NCBI GenBank assembly: GCA_021775355.1 | Contig: JAJFHZ010000010.1 | Span: 62,001 to 126,000, forward strand | Source of the DNA: Amylibacter sp. | Lineage (GTDB): Bacteria > Pseudomonadota > Alphaproteobacteria > Rhodobacterales > Rhodobacteraceae | DNA: 64,000 nucleotides | Direction: 5' to 3' | Notes under the pieces: model-generated | What the model saw: the letters and a program-made list of their open reading frames with translations, nothing else | Told to the model about the DNA's origin: nothing | Databases searched by the model: none | Shown here: piece after piece, positions 52,221 to 61,023 of the stretch | Numbering within the stretch: position 1 is the stretch's first letter | Layout of the letters: each line of letters opens with the position of its first letter | Made by a program: the position numbers and the translations under genes

Positions 52221-52705
52221 GCCGCACCCAGTAAAGCTTTAAAGGCATCATTTTCTGTCATCATCGGGGTTTCGTTCGCATTCGCAAAGAAGCCCAACCG
52301 TGAATAGAAACGTTTTGCGCCAGCGTTATCAGTATGAACCGTAAGCTTCATATAGGCCGCATCCCATTTGTTTGCGGCGTTTGTGGCAACGGCGGCTAGC
52401 AATTTCTGACCTATATCAGCCCCGCGTGTGGCGGGGTCAACCCAAAGATCTTGCACATAGACCCCGGGCTTGCCTTTTGTCGTCGAAAAATGCGCAAAAT
52501 ATAATGCAATCCCGACGGCCTCACCTTCAGATTCCGCTATGACGACATCAAACATTGCCGCTTGGCCAAACCCGTGACGCAGAATGATTTCGCTATTGCT
52601 GGAAAATACATCACCATCACCTAAATCATCGGCCAGTCGGTGCAGCATATTGGCAATAACCGGGGCATCTGCTGCTTTGGCCGATCGGATGGTTGTCGTA
52701 TTCAT
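52217..52705 (-). CDS. GNAT-family N-acetyltransferase
   Basis: 162 residues from the ATG at 52705, overlapping the aminotransferase stop as ATGA. The acetyl-CoA binding region is YVQDLWVDPATRGADIGQKLLAAVATNAANKWDAAYMKLTVHTDNAGAKRFYSRLGF, resembling the diamine/spermidine N-acetyltransferase type. It may acetylate the imported amine or an intermediate, to be removed later by one of the two deacylases. The assignment to a particular amine is inference. Confidence 0.83.
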   Translation of the reverse strand: MNTTTIRSAKAADAPVIANMLHRLADDLGDGDVFSSNSEIILRHGFGQAAMFDVVIAESEGEAVGIALYFAHFSTTKGKPGVYVQDLWVDPATRGADIGQKLLAAVATNAANKWDAAYMKLTVHTDNAGAKRFYSRLGFFANANETPMMTENDAFKALLGAA

Positions 52706-54048
52706 GCAACACTGCCCCACTCAAGTCCGGCCTCTGTGGCAAACTGGTCAAGGGCTGTGGTTAGGCCTGTCATGATCTCGTCAATGCCCTCTTGGGTAAT
52801 AATCATCGGTGGGCAGACCAGAAAATGATCACCCTCATATCCACCACGGGTGCGCCGGGAATAAATGATAAGCCCTTTGTCATAGGCGATATCTACCAGC
52901 CGGTTATAGGCGTTCAGCCCTTTGGGCAATGGTGCCATGCTTGTTCTGTCGCTGACCAGTTCGAACGCCAGAAGCAATCCCTTACCGCGTACGTCACCAA
53001 TAAACGGATAACGTGCCATTAATCCAGACATGCGAGATTTCAGCACCTCACCCATGCGGGCAGCATTGCCGGTTAGGTCGTGGCGTTCAATCTCATCGAT
53101 CACTGCCAATCCTGCAGCACAAGCCAATGGATTGCCGGCATAAGTAAACCCGTGCACAAACCCACCCTTATCAAGCACAGCTTCAACCATGTCATCCCGT
53201 GCGATCATTGCGCCCAAGGGCACATAGCCGCCGCCGAAGCCTTTGGAAATTGTAATGATGTCAGGTACTGCTTGCCAGTGATCGCCACCAAAGAAGCGTC
53301 CTGTGCGCCCGCCGCCAGTCATCACCTCGTCATGGATCAGAAGCACGCCGTATTGATCGCAAATTTGTCGGATACGCTCCATATAACCAACCGGTGGCAC
53401 CAAAGCTCCGGTCGAGGCTCCGCCCACGGGCTCAACGATGAACGCCAACACCGTTTCGGGGCCTTCACGCAGGATTTGTTCTTCCAACATATCGGCATAG
53501 TGCCGCCCCGTTACCGGATCATTCGGATCAAGCCCGTCAAGATAGGCGCGCGGCGTCGGGATTTTCGGCATGGGTTGCATCATCGGATCGAAAGGGGCAG
53601 TCATAGGTGCATAACCTGTCAGGGCAAGAGCACCAAGTGTGCAGCCGTGATAGCTGGGAAATCGCGAAATTATCTTCCAGCGTTGTGCTTCGTTTTGTGT
53701 CAGCGCGTATTGGCGTGCAAGTTTGATGGCGCTTTCGACTGCTTCGGATCCGCCTGATACAAAGAACACCTTATCCAACACGGCCGGGGCAAGGTTTGCA
53801 GTTTTTTCAGCCAATACCTCTGCTGATGCGGCCTGAAAATGCAACCGATAACCAAAGGTGGATTTGTCCATTTGGGCACGCATTGCCGCCAGCACTGCCG
53901 GGTTTGAATGGCCAATATTGCTGACCATCGCGCCCGATGAGCCATCCAGATAGCGTTTGCCGGATGTGTCCCACAGATAAATCCCCTCAGCGCGGTCCAA
54001 TTCCGGACGCTTCAGACGGGTCTGATAGAAAAGGTTACTGTTTGTCAT
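52702..54048 (-). CDS. Class III aminotransferase (omega type)
   Basis: 448 residues. The PLP Lys is in PDIITISKGFGGGYVPLGAMIA; VFFVSGGSEAVESAIKLARQY, VLLIHDEVMTGGGRTGRFF and HGFTYAGNPLACAAGLAVI are class III blocks. These enzymes act on terminal amino groups of beta- or gamma-amino acids, diamines or related compounds. It starts 4 bp after potA, so transport and metabolism are one unit. The sequence does not fix the substrate. Confidence 0.9.
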   Translation of the reverse strand: MTNSNLFYQTRLKRPELDRAEGIYLWDTSGKRYLDGSSGAMVSNIGHSNPAVLAAMRAQMDKSTFGYRLHFQAASAEVLAEKTANLAPAVLDKVFFVSGGSEAVESAIKLARQYALTQNEAQRWKIISRFPSYHGCTLGALALTGYAPMTAPFDPMMQPMPKIPTPRAYLDGLDPNDPVTGRHYADMLEEQILREGPETVLAFIVEPVGGASTGALVPPVGYMERIRQICDQYGVLLIHDEVMTGGGRTGRFFGGDHWQAVPDIITISKGFGGGYVPLGAMIARDDMVEAVLDKGGFVHGFTYAGNPLACAAGLAVIDEIERHDLTGNAARMGEVLKSRMSGLMARYPFIGDVRGKGLLLAFELVSDRTSMAPLPKGLNAYNRLVDIAYDKGLIIYSRRTRGGYEGDHFLVCPPMIITQEGIDEIMTGLTTALDQFATEAGLEWGSVA

Positions 54049-54052
54049 AATG

Positions 54053-55132
54053 TCAGGCCCCAGCGGGAAGGAGTGCGCAGTCGGCAGTTTTCAGAACAAC
54101 TGATACCTCGGCCCCGATTGCGAACGGGCGACTTTCGATCATATTCAGCGCTTGCAATTGGATATCGCCTACGCGGACGAAATAGCGCGCGATCTGGCCT
54201 TGATAATCCACCGCTTCAACCACGCCATTTGCGCTGACAGTGTTTGTGTCGCCCGGTTTATCGGCCAAGCGCAGTTTTTCCGCTCTGATCACCAGTTTGC
54301 CGCTAGGGGCGTCCCCCATGCGCTGTGCTTGCGCAAGTGGTACTGGAATTTTACCAAAATGTGGTGCATCCAGCACAATGTTTTTGGCATCTTTGCTTAT
54401 AACCTTTGCTTCCAGAATATTCGAAGCACCCAGAAAGCTTGCCACAAATTCGCTGGCTGGATTGTTATACACCTCTTCGGGTGCACCAACCTGTTCAACA
54501 CGACCTGCACTCATCACAATAATTTTATCGGACATTGCCAACGCTTCGGATTGGTCGTGGGTCACGAAAATCGAAGTTACACCGATGCGGTGCTGAATCG
54601 CCTTCAACTCCACACGCATATCTTCGCGCAGGTTGGCATCAAGCGCGGAAAGTGGTTCATCAAGCAGCAAAACATCTGGCTCAATGACAATGGCACGCGC
54701 CAGTGCGATGCGCTGTTGTTGCCCGCCCGAAAGCTGGGTAGGATAGCGATCTTCAACACCGGGAAGGCGTACAATATCAAGGGCTTCGGTCACTTTTGTT
54801 GCGGTATCGGATTTTGATACACCGCGATACTTCAGCCCGAAGGCGATATTTTCGCCTATGGTGCGATGTGGAAACAGGGCGTAGTTCTGGAACACCAGTC
54901 CCAGATTGCGCTTGTGGATCGGGACATCATTCACGCGTTTTCCACCGACTAAAATATCGCCACTTGTGGGGGTTTCCAGCCCTGAAATCATTCGTAAAAG
55001 TGTCGTTTTACCACAGCCCGATGGGCCAAGCAGGGTCGTGAAAGATCCCTCTTCAAAGGTCACATCAGCCTGTTTAACAGCCTGAACTGCGCCATATGAT
55101 TTTTTGATGTTTTTAAGGTCAACGCGCGCCAT
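54053..55132 (-). CDS. potA: Polyamine-type ABC transporter ATPase
   Basis: 359 residues from the ATG at 55132 (MARVDLKNIKKSYG). Walker A is GPSGCGKTT, the signature LSGGQQQR, Walker B VLLLDEPLSALD, and the switch His is in VTHDQSEAL. A C-terminal TOBE-type domain (from about 280) is as usual for PotA/spermidine-type importers. It is the fourth transporter gene, after the binding protein. Confidence 0.88.
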   Translation of the reverse strand: MARVDLKNIKKSYGAVQAVKQADVTFEEGSFTTLLGPSGCGKTTLLRMISGLETPTSGDILVGGKRVNDVPIHKRNLGLVFQNYALFPHRTIGENIAFGLKYRGVSKSDTATKVTEALDIVRLPGVEDRYPTQLSGGQQQRIALARAIVIEPDVLLLDEPLSALDANLREDMRVELKAIQHRIGVTSIFVTHDQSEALAMSDKIIVMSAGRVEQVGAPEEVYNNPASEFVASFLGASNILEAKVISKDAKNIVLDAPHFGKIPVPLAQAQRMGDAPSGKLVIRAEKLRLADKPGDTNTVSANGVVEAVDYQGQIARYFVRVGDIQLQALNMIESRPFAIGAEVSVVLKTADCALLPAGA

Positions 55133-55166
55133 GCTGTGCAACTTCCATGTAAAAATATAACTGGGG

Positions 55167-55195
55167 TGAGCGGGGTGCAAGCCACACCCCGCTCA
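55167..55195 (-). promoter_or_regulatory. Strong stem-loop between potD- and potA-like genes
   Basis: On the minus strand TGAGCGGGGTG-TGGCTTG-CACCCCGCTCA forms an 11-pair perfect stem right after the binding-protein stop. There is no immediate T tract, so it may protect the upstream mRNA or act as a weak terminator, favouring excess binding protein. The stem-loop after aapJ plays a similar role. Confidence 0.6.
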
Positions 55196-55210
55196 AGTTT
55201 TGATAATGGA

Positions 55211-56377
55211 TCAGCCGCCTTTTGAGACGCGGTTCCATTGTTTGGTCTGCTCTTTTTCAACTGGATTCCATTTGGTCGGATCCCTAAATACCAGTGTGCT
55301 GAGTGTCCCTGTGGCATCAAACGCAGGTAGCGCTTTAACCGCATCGGACATTTCGACTTTGTTTGGGTCAAGTGAGGATGGGTATTTCTGTCCTTCCGCC
55401 ACAGCCAATGCCGTTTCTGGATCAAGCATGAAGTTCAAAAGCTCTTCGGCCTCTGCCATAGGCGAACCTTTCAATACGAACATGCTTTCCATCCATGCCA
55501 AACCGTTGGGTGGGTCCATATAGGCGATCGGATGACCTTGCGCCTGAAGAGCGGCTACACGGCCGGACCAGGCTTCGGTCACATATATTTCTTCCTTGGC
55601 CAATAGATCCATCAATTCGGCGCCTGAACTCCAGTACTTCAACACCAGATCGCGGTGTTCACGTGCTTTTTCCCAGACAGCATCCCAATCCTGAATGTCG
55701 TTCGGATTCTGGTTCGATTGCAAGGCACCATACCACGCACGGTTGGCCCAATCGCCACCCCAGCCACCGATTTTACCTTTCAGCTCTTTCTTCAAAAGCA
55801 GGTTTGCACCCAGTGCTTCGGCCTCTTCTTTGCTGACATATTTTGTATTATAGGCGATACCGGTTGTGCCATAGTCATAAGGCACGGCCGACAAACTGTC
55901 AGGGGTAATTTTGCGGAATGGGTCGATAATGGCCGTCATCACGTTGGCCATATTTGGAATGTTGGCCTCATTCAAAGCAACACCATACCCGTTTTCTACC
56001 CAGCGTTGGTACCATGAAACGCCTGAAGAATGCAGGATATTGTGACCGTCGGTATTGCCCGCCGCTTTGATTTTGGTCAGAACTTCGGCTTCTCCGCCAA
56101 AGGTTGCATCAACCACAGTATTGCCTGTTGCCGCCTCATAAGGGGCAAAAGCGTTGGCGCGCAGAGCTTCGGAAACTACGCCGCCCCAGCCTTCAAAATT
56201 AAGCGAAGTGCCTGCGGCACGGGCCTGTGTTGCCATCATGGTCATCGCGCCACCGGTCAATCCGGCAGTAATCCCTGCCGCACCTAAAAGACTAAAGAAC
56301 GAACGCCGGTCGACATCGCCGTTGCCCATCCTTTCGGTAAGCTGCTCATAGCGTTTTGTGCTGTCTATCTTTTTCAT
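55211..56377 (-). CDS. potD: Polyamine-type ABC binding protein, Tat-exported
   Basis: 388 residues from the ATG at 56377, preceded by AGGAG. A twin-arginine signal (DRRSFFSLLGAAGITAGL, Arg24-25, cut near ATQARA) points to Tat export. The mature part follows PotD: LNFEGWGGVVSEALRANAFAPYEAATGN, SGVSWYQRWVENGYG and VPYDYGTTGIAYNTKYV. Polyamine or related cation specificity is likely but not proven; PotD relatives also bind other organic amines and sugars. The twin-arginine signal is unusual for a PotD, which normally uses Sec. Confidence 0.87.
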   Translation of the reverse strand: MKKIDSTKRYEQLTERMGNGDVDRRSFFSLLGAAGITAGLTGGAMTMMATQARAAGTSLNFEGWGGVVSEALRANAFAPYEAATGNTVVDATFGGEAEVLTKIKAAGNTDGHNILHSSGVSWYQRWVENGYGVALNEANIPNMANVMTAIIDPFRKITPDSLSAVPYDYGTTGIAYNTKYVSKEEAEALGANLLLKKELKGKIGGWGGDWANRAWYGALQSNQNPNDIQDWDAVWEKAREHRDLVLKYWSSGAELMDLLAKEEIYVTEAWSGRVAALQAQGHPIAYMDPPNGLAWMESMFVLKGSPMAEAEELLNFMLDPETALAVAEGQKYPSSLDPNKVEMSDAVKALPAFDATGTLSTLVFRDPTKWNPVEKEQTKQWNRVSKGG

Positions 56378-56402
56378 GTGTATTCTCCTAGTTGAGGTTG
56401 TT

Positions 56403-57188
56403 TCAAGTTTTCTTGCGGGAAAAGTAGCGTGCAAGGCCGCCGGCCATAACAGGCACACCTACCGTTATGACGATCATCACAAACCCCAGAGCATTGATTT
56501 CTGGACTGATCGAGTTGCGCAGCATCCCGAATATCTGTGTCGGCACGGTCTCCATGCCCGCAGGGCGCCAGAAGATGGTGGCGGTGATGTTGTCAAACGA
56601 TATGGTAAAGGCAAATAAGGCACCGGCGAAAACAGCCGGCATCAATAAAGGCAGGGTAATTTGAAAAAACGTCTGCACTGGGTTGGCACCAAGTGAGCGC
56701 GCAGCTTCTTCATATTCCCTTTTGATCCCCACCAGCCGGGCCTGAACCACCAAAACCACAAAGGGTAGCGCAATGATCGAATGCCCGACAAGCAGCAACA
56801 AGAACGAGCGTGGCATCGACAACCAGCGCAAAAAGATCAGCACACCAACCGCCAGCACGGTTTCGGGAACCAAAACTGGCGAAATCAGGAATGTTGTGAT
56901 GAAATCCTTGCCGCGAAACTGGTAACGTACCAGCGCCAATGAGGCCAGAACCCCGATTGTTGTTGAAATCAGTGCGGTTAACACCCCCAGTGACATTGAG
57001 GTGCGAAAGGCGCGGATGATAGCCTCGTTTTCGTAAAGTTTGACAAACCAGCGCAGGCTGAAGCCTTCTATCGGAAAGCCACCGAACTGAGAATTGTTGA
57101 AAGCCAGTAACAACACAACGGCAATCGGGGCAAACATGAAAGTATAAACGAGGAAACTGTAAACTTTCAGTAGAGTCCAGACACGCAT
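56403..57188 (-). CDS. potC: Polyamine-type ABC permease PotC
   Basis: 261 residues, six membrane helices, with the inner-membrane ABC permease EAA loop EYEEAARSLGANPVQTFFQITLPLLMPAVFAGALFAFTISFDNI. The FDN residues after the loop are typical of PotC. It is 11 bp after the potB gene. Confidence 0.9.
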   Translation of the reverse strand: MRVWTLLKVYSFLVYTFMFAPIAVVLLLAFNNSQFGGFPIEGFSLRWFVKLYENEAIIRAFRTSMSLGVLTALISTTIGVLASLALVRYQFRGKDFITTFLISPVLVPETVLAVGVLIFLRWLSMPRSFLLLLVGHSIIALPFVVLVVQARLVGIKREYEEAARSLGANPVQTFFQITLPLLMPAVFAGALFAFTISFDNITATIFWRPAGMETVPTQIFGMLRNSISPEINALGFVMIVITVGVPVMAGGLARYFSRKKT

Positions 57189-57199
57189 GATTTCCCCCT

Positions 57200-58069
57200 T
57201 TAACCGAATGCTTTGGAAAGCTGGTTCATACCCATCAGGCGGCTATATAGCGCAACCACCAAGCCCAGTAGAACAAGAAGCGTAAAGGACAATGTTGCAC
57301 CCATCGGCCAATTCAGTTCTACCACAACAGCATCGTAAATCAGATTGCCAAACAGGAAATCCCCAGGGCCACCAAGAATAAGTGGTGTCACGTAACTACC
57401 GCCGGTCAGCACGAATACCAGCAGGCTGCCCGCGGCCAGACCGGGTAGTGACAGCGGCAAGGTTACTTCTCGGAAGGCCTGCCAAGGGGTCGCACCGAGT
57501 GTACGCGCGGCAGGCTCAAGATTTTCATCAATACCCTCTAGGCTGACATAAATGTTTAAGATCATATAAGGTAGAAAAACGTGAATAAACCCGACGATCA
57601 CCGCAAATTCGTTGAACATCATACTGACCGGGGTATCTGTCAGGCCGAGCCACATCAAAATGCCGTTTATTGCACCCTGATTGCCCATGATGTGAATCCA
57701 GCTTAACGTACGGATGATAAAGCTGACCCAGAACGGCAGTATCAAGAGTAGCAAAAGTAGCCATTTATGCCGGTATTTTGTCATGGCAATAAAATAGGCT
57801 GGGATATAACCCAGAACCGCTGCCAAAACCGTGACGATTATCGACAAGCGCAGGGTTTTCCAAATCGCCGTGTGATAATAACTATCGGTTAGCAGTTCCT
57901 GCCAATTGCCGAATTGAAATGCTACCCTATCAATAGCCAAATCGATGTTTTCATAAAACGAATAAACAAGAATAAAAGACATCGGGATCACCACAAGTGC
58001 AATGATAGCCAGCATTGATGGTGCCAATAGATACCATGGGCGTGGATCAAATTCCTTTGATTCTGCCAT
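57200..58069 (-). CDS. potB: Polyamine-type ABC permease PotB
   Basis: 289 residues, six membrane helices. The EAA loop is NLEPAARTLGATPWQAFREVTLPLSLPGLAAGSLLVFVLTGGSYVTPLILGG. It is the first gene of the operon, 110 bp from the divergent LysR gene. The gene order B-C-D-A differs from the A-B-C-D order of E. coli. Confidence 0.9.
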   Translation of the reverse strand: MAESKEFDPRPWYLLAPSMLAIIALVVIPMSFILVYSFYENIDLAIDRVAFQFGNWQELLTDSYYHTAIWKTLRLSIIVTVLAAVLGYIPAYFIAMTKYRHKWLLLLLLILPFWVSFIIRTLSWIHIMGNQGAINGILMWLGLTDTPVSMMFNEFAVIVGFIHVFLPYMILNIYVSLEGIDENLEPAARTLGATPWQAFREVTLPLSLPGLAAGSLLVFVLTGGSYVTPLILGGPGDFLFGNLIYDAVVVELNWPMGATLSFTLLVLLGLVVALYSRLMGMNQLSKAFG

Positions 58070-58135
58070 TTTGCGATGCCCCCGCTTTTGGAACCGGAAT
58101 GATTCCTGTACGAAAAGATTTGCACAAACCAGTAA

Positions 58136-58150
58136 ATTGACCTAATCAAT
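58136..58150. promoter_or_regulatory. ATTGA-N5-TCAAT dyad, possible LysR site
   Basis: ATTGA-CCTAA-TCAAT is a perfect 15-bp dyad containing T-N11-A, the usual LysR-type contact. It lies between potB and the divergent LysR gene, 30 bp before the LysR start. A TTGACC at its centre could also be a -35 element. Confidence 0.5.
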
Positions 58151-58179
58151 AGTTGCAATAAATAGCATTAACGAAATCA

Positions 58180-59154
58180 ATGGAACATATATATACAAAC
58201 CGCTTTGCCAACGACCTTGACTGGAATTTGTTACGCACCTTTATGGTGATCGCCGATGAAGGTAGCATCACGCGCGCCGCCAATCAGCTTTTACGTGGAC
58301 AGCCCGCAGTAAGCTTAGCCCTAAAAAGGTTGGAGGAAAGTTTGGGCAGCCGCCTTGTCGAGCGTGGCCGTGGCGACTTTCGATTGACGGCAGCTGGCCT
58401 AAGCTTGCACCGAGAATGTGTTGATCTTTATGGCGGTGTTGCCCGTCTCAAGGATGTTACAAACCTTGCATCACAGAAAATATCGGGTGAAGTTTCAATC
58501 CATCTGGCAAGCCATGTGATAACACCACTGCTTGACAACCTGCTGTCTGATACCTATGCGGCCCATCCTGATGTGACCTATGTCATAAAGACCGCCACAA
58601 GTGCATTGGTTGCTCAACAAGTGCAGGAAAAAAATGCCAGTTTTGGACTATGCCTTGTAAACCGACGCCTGCCAGAGCTGGATTATCAGGTTATATACCG
58701 CGAGTTTTTCGGGCTTTTTTGCGGCCCCCGACACCCGTTGTTCGGGCATAAAAACTTACGTATGGATGATCTACGGGGGCTGGATGCCGTCTCTTTTGGG
58801 ACAGATGACTTGAACGATGCATTGCGGCCGGTAGCCTTGTTGCGCCGTCAATATGAGCTGGATCAGAGAATTATTGGTCAATCCAGCCATCTGGAAGAAG
58901 TCAGACGTATGATCCTATGTGGCCTTGGTATTGGGCCATTGCCAGTACATGCCGTAGAAAAAGATGTAAAAGATGGCCTGCTTTGGCGTTTACCACCCTA
59001 CAAAAAACCACCGGCGGTTGATATCTATCTGGTGACAAATCCGAAAAAACGCCTCAACCGCGCCGAGGTCTTGATTATTAAAAGCTTAAAGGCCAGCATC
59101 AAAGAAATACCTATGGAACAACGCACATACCAAGGTGAACCTGTCGCATTTTAG
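58180..59154 (+). CDS. LysR-family transcriptional regulator
   Basis: 324 residues. The N-terminal helix-turn-helix is LDWNLLRTFMVIADEGSITRAANQLLRGQPAVSLALKRLEESLGSRLVERG (about 13-63), followed by a periplasmic-binding-fold effector domain (HLASHVITPLLDNLL, GLFCGPRHPLFGH). It is divergent from potB and probably controls the thirteen-gene operon, with the imported compound or a breakdown product as inducer. Confidence 0.87.
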   Translation: MEHIYTNRFANDLDWNLLRTFMVIADEGSITRAANQLLRGQPAVSLALKRLEESLGSRLVERGRGDFRLTAAGLSLHRECVDLYGGVARLKDVTNLASQKISGEVSIHLASHVITPLLDNLLSDTYAAHPDVTYVIKTATSALVAQQVQEKNASFGLCLVNRRLPELDYQVIYREFFGLFCGPRHPLFGHKNLRMDDLRGLDAVSFGTDDLNDALRPVALLRRQYELDQRIIGQSSHLEEVRRMILCGLGIGPLPVHAVEKDVKDGLLWRLPPYKKPPAVDIYLVTNPKKRLNRAEVLIIKSLKASIKEIPMEQRTYQGEPVAF

Positions 59155-59387
59155 TGCCCATGAAAAGTCGCGAAACAAGCTCGTCTCGTGGCGTGATCAG
59201 CCATGCTTGGGAAGGATGTTGTCAGACAAACTCTGACCAGCGCTGGAAAAACCACTATGCCGAACCTGTTAGTTACAAAGCATTTCGAAAACTGGGTGTG
59301 TTCGGTCATGAAATGAACGGGCGGGATTGCCCCAGAAAACCTTCGCTATCGGTTCCGTTCCTTCTGCCACTACCCAGGTTTTCCAAA
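59155..59387. other. Gap with a trace of an IS6-type end
   Basis: 233 bp between the LysR gene and the converging oxidase gene, with no supported gene. TGTTGTCAGACAAACT (59218-59233) repeats sixteen bases of the IS6 end seen at 24072 and 45793, but the flanks do not continue the match. It is probably an old IS scar. Nothing else is seen. Confidence 0.4.
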
Positions 59388-60683
59388 TCAAACACCAAAA
59401 CGATCCATCATGGAATGCCAGCGTAAGATTGCGGGCAGGAACCACGGTTTGCCTGTGTAAAGTGGCCGTGTCGGAAATTCCAATCCATCAAGTTCGGTTT
59501 TACCATCTTTTGACCCCAGCATTTTCAAGGCGGCTTTACGGCCGAAGTAGGTAGATCGGCCAACCCCGGAGCCGCAATATCCCATGGCGTAATGCAGACC
59601 GTCGTGGGTTCCCAGATGCGGTGTATGATCGAATGTATATGCAACTGTTCCTGACCATGCGTGGGTGATTGCCGTGTCGTTTAGTTGTGGAAAGATGCGG
59701 GTCATAAGGCGTTTTAAATCCGGGGCGTAACGGTTCGGTCTGTCGACCATATCTAATGTGCGCCCACCGAAAACCATGCGCTTTCTGTCCGGGGACGGGC
59801 GAAAATATAACACCACACGCGACATTTCGTTAAATGACCGGCCTTTGGGGCTAAGCTCATTCATTATGGCGGCCGGTAGTGGTTCTGTTGCGATCATTGC
59901 CGAGCGGATGGGTATTACCCGCTTTTGAAAGAATGGCAGTTCCGGGCCCGAATACCCGTTGGTTGCAATCAAAACCTGATCCGCCCGTACCCGCTGCCCG
60001 CCAACATCAACCTCAAAACCTTTGCCGTCCCTTTTTACGCCGGTCATACGCGCAGGTGCAAACATACGAACGCCCTCTGCCAGAACGCGTTCAGCCAAGC
60101 CAGCCAGATAACGCCCCGGGTGAAGATGCCCGTCGTTGGGATAGACGATGCCGCCATGGTAACGGTCTGACCCGATTTCGTTTCGCTGGTCGGCTTGCGA
60201 TACCATTTCGAATTCCAGACCGACAGCTTTGTTCAACAGCTCTGCTTCACGTGCCGACGCCTCATATTTCTTGGGATTGGGTGCGCCGCTGAATTTTCCG
60301 TTTAGATGCAGCCCGCAATCAATATTTTCAGTAGCTATCAGGTTTTTTAAATGATGCAGGGTGTTCATGCTCTCGTGCAGTAATGCATGGGCTTTGGCAG
60401 TGCCAAAGGCATTGGTTAAGCCAGCCATTCCAAGCTTATGAAATGATGGCCCGATATTGCCGCCATTGCGTGCCGAACACCCAAATCCGATAGCTTGTGC
60501 ATCAATGACAACCACTTCACGGCCCGCTCTTGCAAGCGTCAGTGCGGCTGACAGGCCGCTGTATCCGGCACCTACAACAAGCGTGCCGACTTTAGCGGGC
60601 AGTTGTTCGGCGGGTTCAGCACGCTGAGCAGCTTTATAGGCTGCATCATCCCACCAATACGGGTGTTTTTTTATCCGTTGCAT
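59388..60683 (-). CDS. DAO-family FAD oxidase, PuuB-like
   Basis: 431 residues. The N-terminus WWDDAAYKAAQRAEPAEQLPAKVGTLVVGAGYSGLSAALTLARAGREVVVIDAQ holds the FAD site, then GCSARNGGNIGPSF, and the C-terminus is DGLHYAMGYCGSGVGRSTYFGRKAALKML. It is similar in layout to gamma-glutamylputrescine oxidases and to the oxidase at 29222-30529. It stands alone on the minus strand with the small HTH gene divergent from it. Substrate unknown. Confidence 0.87.
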   Translation of the reverse strand: MQRIKKHPYWWDDAAYKAAQRAEPAEQLPAKVGTLVVGAGYSGLSAALTLARAGREVVVIDAQAIGFGCSARNGGNIGPSFHKLGMAGLTNAFGTAKAHALLHESMNTLHHLKNLIATENIDCGLHLNGKFSGAPNPKKYEASAREAELLNKAVGLEFEMVSQADQRNEIGSDRYHGGIVYPNDGHLHPGRYLAGLAERVLAEGVRMFAPARMTGVKRDGKGFEVDVGGQRVRADQVLIATNGYSGPELPFFQKRVIPIRSAMIATEPLPAAIMNELSPKGRSFNEMSRVVLYFRPSPDRKRMVFGGRTLDMVDRPNRYAPDLKRLMTRIFPQLNDTAITHAWSGTVAYTFDHTPHLGTHDGLHYAMGYCGSGVGRSTYFGRKAALKMLGSKDGKTELDGLEFPTRPLYTGKPWFLPAILRWHSMMDRFGV

Positions 60684-60780
60684 TTCTTATGTGGCCTTAT
60701 TTTGGCGGTTTATCCAGCTAACCTAACAGTGTTTGTACAAGTCGTGAATTAGGATTATCCAAATCGCCTACGATGTCAAA

Positions 60781-61023
60781 GTGATGTTTCCCATCGTCAA
60801 GATACAGATCGATTTTCGGCACCAGAAGGACTTAACAGTAGCTGAATTGGCCAAGTTAACAGGCCTGTCCATAGGTATGTTATCTAAAATTGAAACCGGC
60901 AATACGTTCTCTTTCCTGACGACACTGCAGGCTCTGGCAAAGGCACTAAGCGTGCCGCTGACAACTTTTTTGCGTCGAATTGAGGAAACCCGAGTAGCTG
61001 TTCACACCCCGATTAAGCGGTAA
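60781..61023 (+). pseudogene. Truncated XRE-type regulator (HTH only)
   Basis: 80 residues with a complete helix-turn-helix: LTVAELAKLTGLSIGMLSKIETGNTFSFLTTLQALAKALSVPLTTFLRR. This matches the N-terminal half of PuuR-like XRE-cupin regulators, but the cupin domain that would follow is missing: the stop abuts the stop codon of the converging GcvT-type gene. The start is a GTG-ATG pair; the sequence before it (ATGTCAAAGTGA) is out of step, so the N-terminus may also be damaged. It could be a functional small repressor or a remnant. Confidence 0.6.

Noticed and set aside
53080-53757. 225-codon open frame antisense to the aminotransferase
   Set aside because: His/Cys-rich translation of the reverse strand of a conserved enzyme gene; no independent support.
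54152-54817. 221-codon open frame antisense to potA
   Set aside because: Full overlap with a well-supported ATPase gene and no family features.
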